Assembly (NCBI RefSeq): GCF_006539865.1
Contig: NZ_BJNV01000006.1
Location: 62,001 to 126,000, forward strand
Length of the DNA stretch: 64,000 nt
Direction of reading: 5' to 3'
Origin: Zoogloea ramigera
GTDB taxonomy: Bacteria; Pseudomonadota; Gammaproteobacteria; Burkholderiales; Rhodocyclaceae
Part shown: piece by piece, positions 38,964-48,972 of the stretch
Layout of the letters: each line of letters opens with the position of its first letter
How positions within the stretch are numbered: position 1 is the first letter of the stretch
Made by a program: the position numbers and the translations under genes
Notes under the pieces: model-generated
Databases searched by the model: none
Told to the model about the DNA's origin: nothing
Seen by the model: only the letters and a program-made list of their open reading frames with translations

Positions 38964-40498
38964 TGAGTGTTGTGCCCGAATCCAGGCCTGTGGTGACGGC
39001 TCAGTGGTTGCTGGAGAATCTTGTCGTTTGCATGTTGTTCTTCAACAAGTTGGAGCAGACGATAGAGAGCTCGAGCAGCTTCTTGGCTGCCGGCGTTCGC
39101 GTCAATCTGCTGAACAATGGTTCCGAGCCGGCGGCGCTGGAAGCATTGAAGGCCCATTTTTCGGACAACCCCCGCGTGACGATACTGGATGCCGGCAGTA
39201 ATCGTGGGGTCTCCGGGGGGCGTAACCTGCAGATTACGGGGACGACGGCGCCCTGGTTGTTGTTCGTCGACAACGATATCACCGTCGAGACCGAAAACTG
39301 GGTTGATTCCCTCGTTGAGGCGCTGAATCGCTCTCCCCTTGCCGACATCTTCGTACCGCGACTTTTCAACAAGCACGAGGATGCTTGGGGCTGGCTGTCC
39401 GATTTCGTGGTGGATGGATATGGCAATTGCGCCTTCATCCGCACGGATGCTCCCTTTGCGAATGCCTTTCCCGGTGGGGCTTCGGTCGTTTCGAGAAGGG
39501 TGTTCGAGCGCGTTGGCTTGTACGACGAGGATCTTTTCGTAGGTTTCGAGGATTTCGAACTGGCAATCCGCGCCTGGAAGAAAGGGCGTCCGCTGCTTGT
39601 GCGCGCGGTCGAGGATGTTGTCTTGATCCACGATCATCGGGTTTCGCTGGTGGCTGCAGACAAATCGGCTGCGCTGGTGAGATATAACTTCGGCCATATC
39701 CGAAAGTCCCATACGGTCATAAAGGAAAAGCACGGCGTTCTGCTCGACCCTAATTTTGCCGACTGGCTGAAGGAGCAGGTGCATCAGCTGACCGGGGAGA
39801 GGACGCACGATGTGGAGGAAACCGCGCAGTCCGACGGTAATCACGCTTTGCACGGATTCACCGTGGCGCCTCATTTCTGCGGGGATGGCCTGGTCCGAGT
39901 GATTGTGGATGGCCGAGGGGCTGATCTCTGGATGCGCCTGCGGGCGATTCGAATCGCCTGCGATAGTGCTCGGGAGGCTCAGCTCAAGGTGCTGGTTTCG
40001 TTGGTGGATGCCCCCGTCGACATGGCTCGGGAGGCTCTACGGCTGGGGCTGGCGGACCACGCCTGTTCATTCGAAGAATGGCGTTCGACGGAGGCTCGGG
40101 CCTCGGTGGAGGGCGCGGACATGTATCTTTGCGTGGGCCCGGCGCTGCTGACTTCCGGATTCATTGTGAAGGCTTTTCAGCACAACAGGTTTGATGTCCG
40201 GGTTGCCGGCTCGATTCTCCATCCGGAGCGGGTGATCCGCGCGTCGTCAAATGGTCTTGGGGAGCAACTCGTCCGGAGCGATGTTTTCGATCCTTCTGCA
40301 CTTGAGTCGTCCCTCAGGTGTTTCCCCGCCTTTGCCATGCCGAGTTCGATCTGGGGCGATTTTGTGCGCTCTGATTTGCTCTCGTGGGTGCCGGGCCACA
40401 CCGAGGCAATGACGTGCTGGATCGATCGTTCGTGCCGTGATGGTGTCATTCATCGGGGCGTGCCGGGCTCCGCTGCAATAATTAAAATTTGCGAGTGA
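38963..40498 (+). CDS. Family 2 glycosyltransferase with extra C-terminal domain
   Basis: 511 residues from the ATG at 38963, which overlaps the previous stop by one base (TGATG) with GAAGGGGA upstream. The GT2 domain (about 18-250) shows NRGVSGGRNLQI, the metal-binding FVDNDI near 100 and the rhamnosyltransferase-like GFEDFELAIRAW near 194. The C-terminal 230 residues look like an additional, poorly conserved globular domain with no recognised motif. Donor and acceptor are unknown. Confidence 0.82.
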   Translation: MSVVPESRPVVTAQWLLENLVVCMLFFNKLEQTIESSSSFLAAGVRVNLLNNGSEPAALEALKAHFSDNPRVTILDAGSNRGVSGGRNLQITGTTAPWLLFVDNDITVETENWVDSLVEALNRSPLADIFVPRLFNKHEDAWGWLSDFVVDGYGNCAFIRTDAPFANAFPGGASVVSRRVFERVGLYDEDLFVGFEDFELAIRAWKKGRPLLVRAVEDVVLIHDHRVSLVAADKSAALVRYNFGHIRKSHTVIKEKHGVLLDPNFADWLKEQVHQLTGERTHDVEETAQSDGNHALHGFTVAPHFCGDGLVRVIVDGRGADLWMRLRAIRIACDSAREAQLKVLVSLVDAPVDMAREALRLGLADHACSFEEWRSTEARASVEGADMYLCVGPALLTSGFIVKAFQHNRFDVRVAGSILHPERVIRASSNGLGEQLVRSDVFDPSALESSLRCFPAFAMPSSIWGDFVRSDLLSWVPGHTEAMTCWIDRSCRDGVIHRGVPGSAAIIKICE

Positions 40499-40505
40499 TT
40501 TTCAG

Positions 40506-42206
40506 ATGGCCAGAATGACGAATTGGCTTTACCGGACTGTGGTCAGGGTCTATATGCGCTTTGAGAGTAGGACTGTCAGTGCCTGGCACCCCGACTACCA
40601 AAGAGCGTTTTTTCGATCGATGTACGGAATCAAGCGCAGGATCTTTCCGAGACATGGTGAAGCGGCGCTTCTTGGGCGCTTGGAGAGGCAGGATGCCTTG
40701 ACGGCTTCGCCCGTCGAGATCGCGGAGGCGCCATGCATTCCGCCGACAGTCGATACGCCGGCGGTAGAGGCGTGCATTGCCGTCGAGGCGGCCGTTCTGG
40801 AAGTGCCGGAGCCGGCGTCACCCGTTGAAATCGAAGCCCCCGCCGAGATTGCAGCACCTGCGGAGGTGGTCGTACCTGCGCAGGTCGAGGCTCCTGCTGA
40901 GATCCCGACGCCCGAGTCAGTTCGCTGCACTGAGGAGACTGAGTTCGCAACGTGGTTGTGGCTTGAACAGGAGAACATGAAGCTGGTTGCTCGGCATCTC
41001 GGGCTCGCGGCTTTTGACTGGAATGGTTTGCCGTTGCGGCGCGCAGGGGATTCGTCCCAAGACATCGTGCCCGCCGTGCGGGATTTGCTCGTGCGCCTCA
41101 AGGAAGAGGGCGTCGAGTGCGTGATGATTCTGCCGTGGCTCAAGCACGGCGGAGCAGACAAGGCCGCCATTGCCTATCTCAGGACACTCGGGGCACGGAT
41201 GCCGGGCCGAGTGCTGGCGATCACGACCGAGGCTGCGGATTCACCCTGGCTGTCGAGACTCCCTGCCGGTGTGAGCGTATTGGAGTGGGCGCGCGTCTGC
41301 GATTGGCCGTATGCGGCGGTGGCTGCTGACAATCTTTCGTGGTTGCTGTCGCGCCTGCGTCCGCGCGTGATTCATGTCATGAATTCGTGGCTCGGCTGGG
41401 AGTTGCTTCTGCGTGATGGGATGAGGCTCAGGGCGGTCAGCCGGATTTTCGTTTCCCTGTTCTGGTACGGGCCGTCGGATCATGGCAACTTGCGCGGTTA
41501 TGCTCCGGAGTATCTTCCGAAGGTCATCGGGAATGTCGATGGGGTAATCACCGATAACAAGGTTTTCCCCATCGTATTGAATCGTGATTACGGCTTCCCG
41601 CTGGACATCTTCCACTGCGTCTGGCATCCGACCGACCATATTGCGGATCGGCCCTTGCCGGTGCGCCAGCATGTGCTGACATTCTTGTGGGCGAGTCGTT
41701 TTGCACCGGAGAAGCGTCTGGATATTCTTGCCGCCATTGCATCGAGCAGGCCAAAATATCGGTTTGTCGTTTTTGGCGCGCTCGACGGCGAAATGCCGAT
41801 GCTGGCCGATTCGCTCCAGATACTTGCCGGCTTGCCGAATGTGACGATGGGGGGAGCATTCGATGGTTTCGAGTCCTTGCCGATCGACGAATGCGACGCT
41901 TTCCTCTACACGTCGTCCTCGGACGGCATGCCGAATGTGGTGATCGAAGCCCTCGCCCATGGATTGCCGCTCGTTGCGCCGCTGGTGGGAGGGGTCGGAG
42001 ATTTGCTCGATGCGGATACCGGCTGGGTGGTGTCGCAGTTCGATTCCGTATCCAGTTACCTCGCTGCGATCGACGACTTGGCCGCCCATGAAGCGCTGCG
42101 CCCCGTTCGTGCGGCCAATGCGCTTGCGCGCCTTCGAGAACGCCATGAATCGAGCGCGTTCGAGAAAGCCCTGCTGGCTGTGCCGGGGTACGTCTCCGGT
42201 CAATGA
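40506..42206 (+). CDS. Family 4 glycosyltransferase with Ala/Pro/Glu-rich linker
   Basis: 566 residues. A basic N terminus of about 70 residues is followed by a low-complexity Ala/Pro/Glu/Val linker (about 72-138), then a GT-B fold. MILPWLKHGGADK near 200 is the N-terminal glycine-rich loop, FLWASRFAPEKR marks the second Rossmann half, and SDGMPNVVIEALAHG near 473 is the GT4 EX7E-type donor site. It probably adds one sugar of the O-antigen repeat. The linker is unusual for this family and could separate a membrane- or partner-binding N terminus from the catalytic part. Confidence 0.83.
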   Translation: MARMTNWLYRTVVRVYMRFESRTVSAWHPDYQRAFFRSMYGIKRRIFPRHGEAALLGRLERQDALTASPVEIAEAPCIPPTVDTPAVEACIAVEAAVLEVPEPASPVEIEAPAEIAAPAEVVVPAQVEAPAEIPTPESVRCTEETEFATWLWLEQENMKLVARHLGLAAFDWNGLPLRRAGDSSQDIVPAVRDLLVRLKEEGVECVMILPWLKHGGADKAAIAYLRTLGARMPGRVLAITTEAADSPWLSRLPAGVSVLEWARVCDWPYAAVAADNLSWLLSRLRPRVIHVMNSWLGWELLLRDGMRLRAVSRIFVSLFWYGPSDHGNLRGYAPEYLPKVIGNVDGVITDNKVFPIVLNRDYGFPLDIFHCVWHPTDHIADRPLPVRQHVLTFLWASRFAPEKRLDILAAIASSRPKYRFVVFGALDGEMPMLADSLQILAGLPNVTMGGAFDGFESLPIDECDAFLYTSSSDGMPNVVIEALAHGLPLVAPLVGGVGDLLDADTGWVVSQFDSVSSYLAAIDDLAAHEALRPVRAANALARLRERHESSAFEKALLAVPGYVSGQ

Positions 42207-42326
42207 GTCGGAGAGACCCGAGGTGTGATTTCGGCGTGGAGGCCAGTGGTGGCTCGGGCTGGCGCCAGCGATATTTGATCGAGGTGGAGATGTCATGTTC
42301 AGTGTTCGCAACCCGGGGAGGGTTTC

Positions 42327-45300
42327 ATGAAGGGTAATCGAACGAGAGCGATCGCCAGAGCTATCTATCATCGCTTGCCTCTTTCTCAGAGCGTCAAATG
42401 GCGGCTCAGGGCGCGTCTGAGTCCGCTGATCGTCGCCCTGACGCGGTCGCCCACGATCGGGACGGTCAGCCGGGGAATCGCTGACTCGATCGTTGGCGGA
42501 ACGCCCGACGCCGTGGTTCGCGATTTCGAGTGCGAAGCGGCGCTCTCGGCCATTCTCCGACTTATCGGCGAGCATGCCGCGCGTTGCGGCCCGGCGGATC
42601 ACTGGCTTGCTTTGCCGTTCCTCTCGTCGGGCGGCGCAGAGCGGGTTGCATTGAACATATGTCGCGCATTGCGGGAAGTTCGGCCGACCCACGCGTGCGT
42701 GCTTTTCCTGACGGATCGGAAAGTCGTCAATCCAGGCATGGCAATTCCTGAAGGGACGCTGGTCGTCGCTTTCGATGATTATCTGGGTGAGGGGGCCAGC
42801 TACGCTCGCAAACAGTCGTTATTGCGGGATTTGTTGCTCGCGGTGCAGCCGCAGTGCTTTCACAACATAAACAGCGAGGTCGCCTGGCACCTGATTTTGG
42901 CGGAGGGGGAACGGCTGAAAAAGCGTGTGCCTCTTTTTGCTAGCATATTTGCATTCCAGTTCGCGCCCGACAAGGTCACCAAGATCGGCTATGCCGCGTA
43001 TTTCCTCAAGCAGGGCCTGCCCCATCTCACCGGTCTGCTTTCCGATAATCGTCGTTTCATCGACGATGCGGCCCTGGAGTACGGGTTGAATGATGAGGAA
43101 AGATCCAAACTGCGCGTGCTTTATCAACCATGCCGGTTGGAGGCTGCGCCGCCTGCCCAAGGCGTGCCCTTTAACAAGGCGGATCGGCGTCTTCAGGTAA
43201 TCTGGGCAGGCCGCCTCGACGAGGAGAAGCGCGTCGATCTGTTCATCGAGATCGTACGCCGTTGCACTTTTGCCGACTTCAAGGTTTTTGGGCAGGTGGT
43301 GCTGGGTGATGGCGCCAAGCTCCCGTCGTTGCCGAATCTGAGTTACGAAGGCGCATTTTCGTCGCCGCTGGACTGGATCGAGCGGCACAGCTTCGACGCA
43401 TTTTTATTTACTTCGAAATGGGAGGGGCTCCCCAATATCCTGATCGAGGCAGGGTGGCTCGGTATTCCGATTATCGCGCCGACAGTGGGCGGTGTCGGCG
43501 AGCTTGTTGCGACGACGACGGGCTTTCCGCTGCCGGAGGATCCGACGGTTGACGACTACGAGCGCGCATTGCGTCTGATCGAAGGAAATCCGCAAGACGC
43601 CATGGCGCGCGCGGCCCGAATGCGCCTCCTCGTATCGGAGCGTCACTCCTGGCCGGCCTTCGCCGCCGCCGTGGCCGAGGTGCCGGGTTACGTTGGTCCG
43701 GCCGAACCGGCGCCTCCGCGAGATCGTTCCAACCCGCAGGCTGTCGCAGTCTCGGTTGTCGTACCCTGTTTCAATCAGGGGCGGTACCTGCGTGAATCCG
43801 TCGGTTCGGTCTGCGCGGCCACTCGGGCATCCGTCGAGGTGATCGTCGTAGACGACGGAAGCAGCGATCCCCGGACCGAGCGGTATCTCAAGGAACTGGA
43901 ACAGGCATTTCCGGCCATCGTCCGGATCGTTCGGCAGGCGAACAAGGGGCTTTCTGGCGCCCGCAATGCGGGGCTGGAACTCGCTCGAGGCGAGTTTATC
44001 CAGTTTCTCGACGCGGACGATCTTCTCGCGCCCGGCAAGATCGACGCGCAGCTCGCCCAGTTCGCGGCAAATCCGAAGATCGACGTCTCCGTCTGCAATT
44101 TCCTGCTGTGCGACGAGTCCGTGTCCGAATTCAGCAAACCCGAAGAGGCCATCGCCCGTTTCGACCTGGAGCTCGCGGACTTCCTGTACCGCTGGGAGCG
44201 GGGGTTTGCGGTGCCGATCCACTGCGGGCTATTCAGAAGGGCCGCGCTGCCGGCCGCGGGCTTCGATGTCCATGCGCGTGCGAAGGAGGACTGGATTTTC
44301 TGGACCGGCCTTGCCATGGCTGAGGTTCGGTTTGGCTACGTCCACGGCCATTGGGCGATTTATCGTCAGCACGCGAGCAGTATGCGCAGGTCGTACATGG
44401 GGATGGGGCGTGCCTGGTTACAGGCGGGCCTGAAGATTGAAGCGGCGCTGGGGGGGCGCGAACCTCTGTTCTTCGAATCCGTCGTCGCGTGGTTCGAGCA
44501 ATGCTATCGGAGCAGCCCCGCCTATCGCCAGGAGATTGCGGAACTGCACTCCGCGGGCGGCAGCAGCGTGCGCGAGGTAGCGGCGAAGGATGTGTCGGTT
44601 GGTGACGACGTCGCCGAGACCGTGCGCTCGATCGTCGACGTCTTACGTTCGTCACCGGTGGGCCGTGGGGCCCAGAAGCCCTTGCTGAGCGTCGTCGTCC
44701 CGGTCTATCGTCACTACGAATACCTGTCTGCCTGCCTTCGATCGCTTGCCGATCAGGGCGATGTGTCGTTCGAGATCGTCTGTGTGGATGATTGTTCGCC
44801 CGATCCCCGCGTGACGGCCTTGATGGCCGGACTGACGGGACAACTCCCCGGACTGAAGGTCATGGTTCTGCCGTCCAATCAGGGGATCAGTCTTGCCCAG
44901 AACCTGGCGGTCGAAGCGGCGCGTGGCGATTTCGTCGCCTTCCTCGACTGTGACGATGAACTGGAACCGGGGGCGCTGTCTGTCATCGGCGGGAAGATTG
45001 TCGCTCACCCCGAGGTGGATTATTTCTTTTCGGATCGTCGAGATGTGAACGAGTCGGGCGTTCAGGTTCGTGTCGCCAGCTACGGGGGCTACGGGTCGAT
45101 CAGTTTCCGCTCGCAGGCCTGCATCAAGGACGATTTGCTCGACGGCATGGTGGCGTCGCACTTGAAGGTCATCCGCCGCGATGTCTATCTGGCGGTGGGC
45201 GGCTGCGATCCGCTTTTCTCGGGCGTGCAGGACTGGGATCTCGCGTTGCGTCTTGCGGAGCGGAGCACACTGCATTACGTTGATCAGGTGCTGTACCGGC

Positions 45301-45671
45301 ATCGCGTGCACCTGAATTCGGTGACCAGGGGCGATCTCGTCGCGCAATTCAGGAAGACCAACTGCCTGCGCCGGCGTTTCGGCGAGCGATGGCTGATGCC
45401 GCGAGGCGTGCAGCCAGACGCGCCGCAAGCGTTCGTCGTGTTGGACGCCAAGCGTCTTCCGTTGCCACTCGAGACCCTCAAACAGTCCTGGCGGGAAGGG
45501 AAGCGCTGTGCCGTTGACCTGACCGGGCCCATCAACATCAGCACCGTGAACTTCGTGCGGGAGTTCAACTCGTATTTCGAAAGCGTCGTGTGGGATGATC
45601 CTGCGGTTCCCGCTGCATTGGTAGGTTATGTCTGGGATCCCAACATTCTCGTGCGTGACAAGGCAATCTGA
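42327..45671 (+). CDS. Three-module glycosyltransferase (GT4-GT2-GT2)
   Basis: 1114 residues with GGGGAGG upstream. Module 1 (about 90-455) is a GT4 enzyme: LPFLSSGGAERVALN, WAGRLDEEKR and EGLPNILIEAG near 367. Module 2 (about 473-700) is a GT2 enzyme: VSVVVPCFNQGRYL, VDDGSSD and the metal motif FLDADD near 561. Module 3 (about 785-1010) is a second GT2 enzyme: LSVVVPVYRHYEYL, VDDCSPD and FLDCDDE near 872. All three catalytic motifs look intact, so one chain could make three linkages. It is the last gene of the O-antigen run, with a 120-base gap before it and no obvious terminator. Confidence 0.88.
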   Translation: MKGNRTRAIARAIYHRLPLSQSVKWRLRARLSPLIVALTRSPTIGTVSRGIADSIVGGTPDAVVRDFECEAALSAILRLIGEHAARCGPADHWLALPFLSSGGAERVALNICRALREVRPTHACVLFLTDRKVVNPGMAIPEGTLVVAFDDYLGEGASYARKQSLLRDLLLAVQPQCFHNINSEVAWHLILAEGERLKKRVPLFASIFAFQFAPDKVTKIGYAAYFLKQGLPHLTGLLSDNRRFIDDAALEYGLNDEERSKLRVLYQPCRLEAAPPAQGVPFNKADRRLQVIWAGRLDEEKRVDLFIEIVRRCTFADFKVFGQVVLGDGAKLPSLPNLSYEGAFSSPLDWIERHSFDAFLFTSKWEGLPNILIEAGWLGIPIIAPTVGGVGELVATTTGFPLPEDPTVDDYERALRLIEGNPQDAMARAARMRLLVSERHSWPAFAAAVAEVPGYVGPAEPAPPRDRSNPQAVAVSVVVPCFNQGRYLRESVGSVCAATRASVEVIVVDDGSSDPRTERYLKELEQAFPAIVRIVRQANKGLSGARNAGLELARGEFIQFLDADDLLAPGKIDAQLAQFAANPKIDVSVCNFLLCDESVSEFSKPEEAIARFDLELADFLYRWERGFAVPIHCGLFRRAALPAAGFDVHARAKEDWIFWTGLAMAEVRFGYVHGHWAIYRQHASSMRRSYMGMGRAWLQAGLKIEAALGGREPLFFESVVAWFEQCYRSSPAYRQEIAELHSAGGSSVREVAAKDVSVGDDVAETVRSIVDVLRSSPVGRGAQKPLLSVVVPVYRHYEYLSACLRSLADQGDVSFEIVCVDDCSPDPRVTALMAGLTGQLPGLKVMVLPSNQGISLAQNLAVEAARGDFVAFLDCDDELEPGALSVIGGKIVAHPEVDYFFSDRRDVNESGVQVRVASYGGYGSISFRSQACIKDDLLDGMVASHLKVIRRDVYLAVGGCDPLFSGVQDWDLALRLAERSTLHYVDQVLYRHRVHLNSVTRGDLVAQFRKTNCLRRRFGERWLMPRGVQPDAPQAFVVLDAKRLPLPLETLKQSWREGKRCAVDLTGPINISTVNFVREFNSYFESVVWDDPAVPAALVGYVWDPNILVRDKAI

Positions 45672-45866
45672 TTCGTCTGTCTCTTAGCCCATCGCTTACG
45701 TCCGTCAGAGTGAGACAGGCTCTATTTTGCCGATCCTCAACTGCCTCCTATGTGCCGGTGGATAACAATTGCTTGATCTGCGTAAGCACTCGGCAAACCT
45801 CTCTTGACCGAGCACTTCGTAAGCGTCCAACCGTGCCATCTTCTCAGCCCCGCCTGAGCCGATGAC

Positions 45867-46007
45867 GGTAACCGTCCGCCCATCCCACCTTGACGTGAGT
45901 TTGCCCGTATGAATCGCCCCGGATCGCCATCGTGTCCATGAGCTTCATCGTGGACACTATTGCTAACGAAGATGAGGTGAGGAAGGTGGGATGGGCGGAT
46001 GGTTACC
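45867..46007. mobile_element. Remnant with 25-bp inverted arms (MITE-like or IS end)
   Basis: The arm at 45867-45891 (starting GGTAACCGTCCGCC) is repeated in inverse orientation at 45983-46007 with one mismatch; the total length is 141 bp. Inside is TGAATCGCCCCGG (from 45914), which resembles terminal repeats of some IS3-family elements. A related sequence GTAAGCGTCC starts at 45819. No transposase and no clear target duplication are seen. The bases 45672-45866 hold no gene I can support. This marks the right edge of the island. Confidence 0.55.
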
Positions 46008-46121
46008 GCGGTGCTGGCATCGCTGTTGACCCGCGGGCTGACCCTCTGGCTGGCGGTTCTGATCGGTCTCGGTTCCACCGCATCGCTGGCGCTTGCCGCC
46101 CCGACCGCGAATGAGGGCTAA
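46002..46121 (+). pseudogene. 3' remnant of a membrane-protein gene (UPF0104/YbhN-like end)
   Basis: An open frame runs out of the mobile remnant to TAA at 46119. It encodes VLASLLTRGLTLWLAVLIG followed by a hydrophobic helix and an APTANEG tail. The pattern RxLTLWLAxxIG is typical of the last helix of UPF0104/lysylphosphatidylglycerol-synthase-like membrane proteins. Composition matches the core genome, so this is probably the surviving end of a host gene cut by the island. The identification rests on about 38 residues. Confidence 0.45.
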
Positions 46122-46158
46122 AATCGCGGCTTGCCGATGATCTGACCAGGAAAACAAT

Positions 46159-48843
46159 ATGCCCCCCGGCACCCCCATCCTCCGCTCTGCCTACCAGCCC
46201 CTCGCCTACACCGTTGCCACGGTCGACCTCGACTTCCACCTCGACCCCAAGGCCACGCAGGTCACCAGCCGCCTGCAGTGCGTGCGCAACGAGGATGCCC
46301 CCGCCGGCCCGATCGTGCTGTTCGGCGACACGCTGGAACTCGTCTCCCTCACCATCGACGGCGCTGCGCCGGCCGACGGCCAGCTGCGCCACACCGATTC
46401 CGGCCTCGAGATCGACGTCTCGGCCGACTCGGTGGCTCTCGAGATCGTCACCCGCATCGACCCCTCCGCCAATCTCACGCTGTCCGGCCTGTACCAGTCC
46501 CGCGGCGGCTTCTTCACCCAGTGCGAGGCCGAGGGTTTCCGGCGCATCACTTATTTCCCGGATCGCCCGGACGTGATGGCGCGCTTCACCGTGCGCCTCG
46601 AGGCCGACGCCGCCACCTGCCCGGTGCTGCTCTCCAACGGCAACCTGCTCGAAACCGGCGCGCTGCCGAACGGCCGTCACTTTGCCCGCTGGGAAGACCC
46701 CTTCCTCAAGCCGTCCTACCTGTTCGCGCTGGTGGCAGCGGATTTGAAGGCGCTGGAGCGCAAGGTCGACACGATGTCGGGCCGCGAGGTGCTGCTGCAG
46801 GTGTGGGTCGAGGCGCGCGATCTCGACCGCGTTTCCCACGCCATGGATTCGCTGGTGCATTCCCTCCGCTGGGACGAGGAGGTCTTCGGCCTCGAGCTGG
46901 ATCTCGACCGCTTCATGATCGTCGCCGTGTCGGATTTCAACATGGGCGCGATGGAGAACAAGGGCCTCAACATCTTCAACACCAAGTACGTGCTGGCCAA
47001 CCCCGACACCGGCACCGACCTGGATTTTGAAAATGTCGAGAGCGTCGTCGCCCACGAATACTTCCACAACTGGACGGGCAACCGGGTCACCTGCCGCGAC
47101 TGGTTCCAGCTGACCTTGAAGGAAGGCCTCACGGTCTTCCGCGACCAGCAGTTCACCGCCGACATGATGGCGCGGGCTTCCGATTCGCCGGCTGCGGCGG
47201 CCTCGGCCCGGGCGGTCACGCGCATCGCCAATGTGCGCGGCCTGCGCGCCGGGCAGTTCCCCGAAGACGCTGGCCCGATGGCCCACCCGATCCGCCCTGA
47301 CAGCTACCAGGAGATCAACAACTTCTACACCGCCACGGTGTACCAGAAGGGCGCCGAAGTCATCCGCATGCTCCTCACGCTGCTCGGGCGCGAGGGCTTC
47401 CGCAACGGCATGGATCTGTACTTTTCCTACCACGACGGCCAGGCCGTCACCTGCGACGACTTCGTCGGCTGCATGGCCGAGGCCAACGGCGTCGATCTTG
47501 ACCTCTTCATGCGCTGGTACAGCCAGGCCGGCACGCCGCACCTGAAGGCCGAAGGCGCCTGGGACGCCGCCGCCGGCAGCTACACCCTCACGCTCTCGCA
47601 GCACACCCCGCCCACCGCCGGCCAGCCCGACAAGCTGCCGCTGCACATCCCGGTGGCGGTCGGCCTGATCGGGCCGGATGGCGCCGACCTGCCGCTGGTG
47701 CTGGCGGGCGAGGCCGGCCCCGGCGACACCACCCGCGTGCTCGAACTCAAGGAAGCCTCCCGCAGCTGGACCTTCACCGGCCTCTCCGCCGAGCCGGTGC
47801 CCTCGCTGCTGCGCGGCTTCTCGGCGCCGGTGATCCTCGACATCGCCGAAAGCGACGAGCGCCTGGCCTTCCGCATGGCCTTCGATGCCGACCCCTTCAA
47901 CCGCTGGGATGCCGGCCAGCGCTACATGGAGCGCGTCATCCTGGCGCTCGCGGCCGATGCCGCCGCCGGCCGGCCGCTGGAAGTGCCGCAGGCCTTCGGC
48001 CACGCCTTCCGGGCCCTGCTCATCGACGACAGCCTCGATGCGGCCTTCGTCGCCGAGGCCCTCGCGCTGCCCTCCGAGGCCTATCTCCTCGACCGCCTGC
48101 AGCCGGCCGACCCGGCGCCGCTGCGCGCCGCGCTGATCCACCTCACCCGCGCATTGGGCCTCGCGATGAAGGCCGACTTCCTGTCGCGCTACCTCGACCT
48201 CGAGGTGGACGGCGAGTACCGCTACCACCCGCTCGACGCCGGCAAGCGCGCGCTGCGCAACCAGTGCCTGCGCTACCTCACCGCCGCCGGCAGCGCCACC
48301 GCCATCGACCTCGCCACCAAGCAGTTCGAGCACGCCGGCAACATGACCGAGCGCTACGGCGCCCTGGCGGCCCTGGTGCAGAGCGACGCCCCGGCGCGCG
48401 TCGGCGCGCTGGAGGCCTTCCACCAACGCTACATGGGCGACGCCCTGGTGCTCGACAAGTGGTTCCAGCTTCAGGCCGGCGCCTGGCGCTGGTCGGACGC
48501 CGCGCCCGACACCCTGGCGCAGGTGCAGGCGCTGATGGCCAACCCGGCCTTCAGCCTGTCCAACCCCAACAAGGTGTATGCGCTGCTGGGTGGCTACTTC
48601 AAGGCCAACCCCGCCGAGTTCCACCGGGCCGACGGTGCCGGCTACGCTTTCTGGGCCGAGCAGGTGATTGCCCTTGACCGCAACAACCCCCAGGTGGCGT
48701 CCCGGATGGCCCGGGCGCTGGAGGGCTGGCGCAAGTTCACGCCCGAGATCCAGGCGCGCATCCGCCCGGCCCTCGAGAAGGTAGCCGCCACCGAAGGCAT
48801 CTCGCCCGACGTGGCCGAGATCGTCGGCAAGGCGCTGAGCTGA
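46159..48843 (+). CDS. pepN: Aminopeptidase N (M1 family)
   Basis: 894 residues, close to 870 in E. coli PepN. M1 hallmarks are GAMENKG near 262 and the zinc motif HEYFHNW (about 299-305), with the distal glutamate in LKEGLTVFRDQ. The first 190 residues form the beta-sandwich N domain and the C-terminal half the helical domain. It removes N-terminal residues from peptides in the cytosol. AGGA lies upstream of the ATG. It is the first intact core gene right of the island. Confidence 0.95.
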   Translation: MPPGTPILRSAYQPLAYTVATVDLDFHLDPKATQVTSRLQCVRNEDAPAGPIVLFGDTLELVSLTIDGAAPADGQLRHTDSGLEIDVSADSVALEIVTRIDPSANLTLSGLYQSRGGFFTQCEAEGFRRITYFPDRPDVMARFTVRLEADAATCPVLLSNGNLLETGALPNGRHFARWEDPFLKPSYLFALVAADLKALERKVDTMSGREVLLQVWVEARDLDRVSHAMDSLVHSLRWDEEVFGLELDLDRFMIVAVSDFNMGAMENKGLNIFNTKYVLANPDTGTDLDFENVESVVAHEYFHNWTGNRVTCRDWFQLTLKEGLTVFRDQQFTADMMARASDSPAAAASARAVTRIANVRGLRAGQFPEDAGPMAHPIRPDSYQEINNFYTATVYQKGAEVIRMLLTLLGREGFRNGMDLYFSYHDGQAVTCDDFVGCMAEANGVDLDLFMRWYSQAGTPHLKAEGAWDAAAGSYTLTLSQHTPPTAGQPDKLPLHIPVAVGLIGPDGADLPLVLAGEAGPGDTTRVLELKEASRSWTFTGLSAEPVPSLLRGFSAPVILDIAESDERLAFRMAFDADPFNRWDAGQRYMERVILALAADAAAGRPLEVPQAFGHAFRALLIDDSLDAAFVAEALALPSEAYLLDRLQPADPAPLRAALIHLTRALGLAMKADFLSRYLDLEVDGEYRYHPLDAGKRALRNQCLRYLTAAGSATAIDLATKQFEHAGNMTERYGALAALVQSDAPARVGALEAFHQRYMGDALVLDKWFQLQAGAWRWSDAAPDTLAQVQALMANPAFSLSNPNKVYALLGGYFKANPAEFHRADGAGYAFWAEQVIALDRNNPQVASRMARALEGWRKFTPEIQARIRPALEKVAATEGISPDVAEIVGKALS

Positions 48844-48972
48844 TTCACGCCAGGCGCGGCCGGCCCGGGCCGCTACGACGTGTGAATGAGGCGGGCGCCG
48901 TGTCGCCCGCCGCGCGCGCCCGCGCCCGCTGTCCGGTATCATCGCGTATCTGCATTTTTTTGCGCTGCGGCA

